A stretch of DNA of 64,000 bases from Arthrobacter crystallopoietes (GTDB lineage: Bacteria; Actinomycetota; Actinomycetes; Actinomycetales; Micrococcaceae). The position numbers and the translations under genes were made by a program. The stretch covers positions 3,100,001 through 3,164,000 of the forward strand of contig NZ_CP072014.1 in NCBI RefSeq assembly GCF_017603825.1, read 5' to 3'. The notes under the pieces were generated by a model. That model had not been told where the DNA came from, ran no database searches, and was given only the letters and a program-made list of their open reading frames with translations. Each line of letters opens with the position of its first letter. Positions within the stretch are counted from its first letter, which is position 1. Below are positions 61,960-64,000 of the stretch, piece by piece.

Positions 61960-62924
61960 CTGCTGTGAACCTGCTTCTGACCGGTCGAGTGCGCGCCTTG
62001 CAGGGAGAGCGGCTGCCGCGTGACACCCACGTACACAGCATGTGTACAGGCGGCAGCAAGCAGCGCGGCGCCAAGCATATGCAGGCCCACCAGTACGATT
62101 GGCAGCCCGGTGAAGTGCTGGACGTAGCCTATGGCACCCTGCAGCAGAATAACGACGGCGAAAAGCACCATCGGCCGACGCAGTTCGGCCAGCTGCGTGT
62201 GCCGGTGCACCATGACCAGAAGTACGACGGCGGTGGCAACCAGCAAGTAGACAGGGGCCACATGGATGCGGGTCATAAGGTCAGGGTCCAGGTTGTTCCG
62301 CGGCGCCTCTGCGTCGCCTGCATGCGGACCGGAACCGGTCACGATGACTCCGAGCACGATCGCTACCAAGGTCAGGACCGCGCTGGCCCAAAGCAGTTGG
62401 CGTACAGTCGCCGTCGAGCGCTGTTGCTGGACCGTGCACGCTTGGTCATTGTCCAGCCACGCCCGGTGGACGAGGACTGTGGCCGCGGCAACCATCGTGA
62501 TGGACACGACAAAGTGGCAGCCGACCACCCAGGGGTTGAGCTGTGTCCAGACCGTGATGCCGCCGATAATGGCCTGGGCAGGGATGCCGGCCAGCAGTGC
62601 AACGGAAAGGTAGAACAGGTCTTTGCGCCGCTGGGCCATCTTCCACACGGACACCAGCATGGCGAAGGCGATGGCCGCCAGCAGGAAGGTCAGCAGCCGG
62701 TTGCCGAATTCGATGGCGCCGTTGATGCCCATCTCGGGCGTGGCGACTAAGGATTCCGGAGTGCATTTGGGCCAGGTGGGACAGCCCAGGCCGGAGGAGG
62801 TCAGGCGGACCGCGCCTCCGGTCACGATGATGAGGATCTCGGAGGCGAGCGAGGCGACGGCCAGACCGCGGATGGTCTTGTTGGGGGAGCCCGGCAGTCT
62901 ACGCGTCAGTTGCTCAATAGTCAC
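61956..62924 (-). CDS. ctaA: heme A synthase, CtaA/COX15 family
   Basis: A 322-residue, eight-helix membrane monooxygenase that oxidises the C8 methyl of heme O to formyl, giving heme A for aa3-type oxidase. The start VTIEQLTRRL is followed by GGAVRLTSSGLGCPTWPKC, which holds the conserved extracellular Cys pair region. Heme-ligand His residues occur in helices with GNRLLTF, GCHFVVS, TRIHVAP and LHMLGAALL contexts. GTG 62924 has GGAG 9 nt upstream and follows the ABC permease stop by 5 nt, so the three minus-strand genes form an operon. Confidence 0.93.
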   Translation of the reverse strand: MTIEQLTRRLPGSPNKTIRGLAVASLASEILIIVTGGAVRLTSSGLGCPTWPKCTPESLVATPEMGINGAIEFGNRLLTFLLAAIAFAMLVSVWKMAQRRKDLFYLSVALLAGIPAQAIIGGITVWTQLNPWVVGCHFVVSITMVAAATVLVHRAWLDNDQACTVQQQRSTATVRQLLWASAVLTLVAIVLGVIVTGSGPHAGDAEAPRNNLDPDLMTRIHVAPVYLLVATAVVLLVMVHRHTQLAELRRPMVLFAVVILLQGAIGYVQHFTGLPIVLVGLHMLGAALLAAACTHAVYVGVTRQPLSLQGAHSTGQKQVHSS

Positions 62925-62929
62925 TTAGG

Positions 62930-63673
62930 TCAGCTCCATTTAAACCAGCGGATAGCGGCGAGGCCGGCGAGCACCGTCCAGGCCAGCAGTACGATCGATG
63001 CCGTGAGGTTGAATTCAGCGTCCATCAGGGCGCTCCGCAGGGCATCTCCCAAGGCGCTCGAGGGCAGCAGTTGGGCCGCCGGCTCGTAAACATCGGGCCA
63101 GCTTGCCGCGGGGAACAGGAGCCCGCCGGCAGCGGCCAGCAGGACCCAGAGCAGGTTCGTGATGGCCAAGGTTGCTTCGGGCCGTGCCGTGCCGGCGATC
63201 AGAAGTCCCAGCGAGGTGAAAGCTCCGGCCCCCAGGATGAGCTGCACTGCCGCGGGCAGGATCCCGCCCGGTTCCGGGCTCCAGCCAAGCAGCAGGGCGG
63301 CCGTGCCGATGACGACCACCTGGATGGCGAGCACGGACAGGACAGCGATGACTTTGCCCAGGATCAGTCCGCTTTGCCCCAGCGGAGTGGTGGACAGGAA
63401 TCGGAGCACCCCGTACCGCCGGTCGAAACCGGTGGCGATGCCTTGGCCGGTCAGCCCGGTCGATACCGCGCACAGCGCCAGCACCCCCGGAGCGGCCATA
63501 TCGATCCGGCTATCGGTGAACTCGTCCAGCAAGGGCGTGATTGTCAGGCCGATCAGGGCCATGAGCGGGAGGATAACGGCGATCAGCAGCTGTTCGCCGT
63601 TGCGCAGCATGGTCATGGTTTCGTAACGGCCCTGTAGGAGGACCCGCCGGGCCAGAGAGGCAGGAGCGTTCAC
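62930..63673 (-). CDS. ABC transporter permease
   Basis: A 247-residue membrane protein of the ABC-2 type with six hydrophobic segments. The central GQGIATGFDRRYGVLRFLSTTPLGQSG is characteristic of drug/antibiotic-type exporters, and the GSS/SWPDVYEPAAQLLPSSALGDAL segment near the end matches this family. The substrate is unknown. Its GTG start overlaps the stop of the ATP-binding gene (GTGA), and ctaA follows at once. A similar ABC pair lies near ctaA in mycobacteria, which hints at a role in heme or oxidase assembly, but that is inference. Confidence 0.88.
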   Translation of the reverse strand: MNAPASLARRVLLQGRYETMTMLRNGEQLLIAVILPLMALIGLTITPLLDEFTDSRIDMAAPGVLALCAVSTGLTGQGIATGFDRRYGVLRFLSTTPLGQSGLILGKVIAVLSVLAIQVVVIGTAALLLGWSPEPGGILPAAVQLILGAGAFTSLGLLIAGTARPEATLAITNLLWVLLAAAGGLLFPAASWPDVYEPAAQLLPSSALGDALRSALMDAEFNLTASIVLLAWTVLAGLAAIRWFKWS

Positions 63674-64000
63674 CGCAGCCCCTTCCCGGAGATGTCCAGA
63701 AACACGTCCTCCAGTGAGCGCGGGGCCATGTGGATCGCAGTAGGCATGATGTCCTGTTCTTCCCAGAACCTTGCCAATGCGGCAAGATCGGCCGGGGTCA
63801 GATTGCCCGCGACGGTGTACCGGCCGGGGACGGTCTCGTGGACGGACAGGCCTGCCAGGGCGGTGAGATCCAGTCCGGGGCGGGAGTCGAAGGTCAGCAG
63901 CCGTTCGACGCCGCTGCTTTCGTCGGTGGCCTTCGTCAGTTCGGCGACGGTGCCGTGCGCAACTGTTTTGCCGGCGTCGATAATAAAAACGTAGTCCGCG
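63670..64000 (-). CDS. ABC transporter ATP-binding protein, C-terminal part
   Basis: The last 109 residues of an ABC ATPase; the gene runs off the right edge, so the Walker A and signature motifs lie outside. The visible part begins just after the H-loop region (ADYVFIIDAGKTVAHGTVAELT) and ends with the family closing RSLEDVFLDISGKGLR. Between them is the variable C-terminal extension usual in exporters partnered with ABC-2 permeases. Its TGA stop overlaps the permease GTG by 3 nt within GTGA. Confidence 0.87.
   Translation of the reverse strand, partial: ADYVFIIDAGKTVAHGTVAELTKATDESSGVERLLTFDSRPGLDLTALAGLSVHETVPGRYTVAGNLTPADLAALARFWEEQDIMPTAIHMAPRSLEDVFLDISGKGLR

Overview
The window is chromosomal DNA from a high-GC actinobacterium, most likely a member of the Micrococcaceae (Arthrobacter and relatives). 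WhiA, RbpA and OpcA are essentially actinobacterial. The rapZ-yvcK-whiA block, the CoaE-GrpB fusion and the tkt-tal-pgi-zwf-opcA-pgl operon next to ctaB/ctaA fit that assignment. The genus is inferred from gene order and protein similarity recalled from memory, not from a search. I see no tRNA or rRNA gene, insertion sequence, phage gene or CRISPR array.

Layout. 1-9.2 kb is a mixed accessory stretch: the end of a 2-hydroxycarboxylate transporter, an alpha/beta hydrolase, a divergent EF-G paralogue, a YciO protein, a polymerase-only LigD-type protein, a glutamine synthetase-like enzyme followed by a broken amidohydrolase, an NTF2-like protein, a phosphate transporter and a reductase. 9.2-18.2 kb is mostly housekeeping: thioesterase, polA, a membrane protein, an Eis-type acetyltransferase, rpsA, an RsmC-like methyltransferase and YigZ. 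18.3-23.0 kb holds a SARP-type (BTAD plus AAA ATPase) regulator and a berberine-bridge-type flavoprotein. The flavoprotein promoter carries a perfect heptamer direct repeat at the position expected for a SARP site. 23-43.6 kb contains coaE, two MFS transporters, uvrB, terC behind a yybP-ykoY manganese riboswitch, a helicase-acetyltransferase-peptidase operon, a GntR regulator, uvrA behind a LexA-type SOS box, a HAD phosphatase, an acyltransferase and uvrC. The window therefore encodes the whole UvrABC set plus Pol I.

43.6-64 kb is central metabolism. It runs rapZ-yvcK-whiA, sodA, gap, pgk, tpiA, secG and rbpA on the plus strand. The pentose phosphate operon (tkt-tal-pgi-zwf-opcA-pgl) follows on the minus strand. 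Then come ctaB, a DapA-like aldolase, and an ABC transporter operon ending in ctaA. Together these cover lower glycolysis, NADPH and pentose supply, and heme O/heme A synthesis for cytochrome oxidase.

A window-wide pattern is a TAnnnT hexamer 6-8 nt before an ATG or GTG at 13 genes, the signature of leaderless mRNAs. It decides several start codons. Many other genes are packed with 1-11 bp overlaps that suggest translational coupling.
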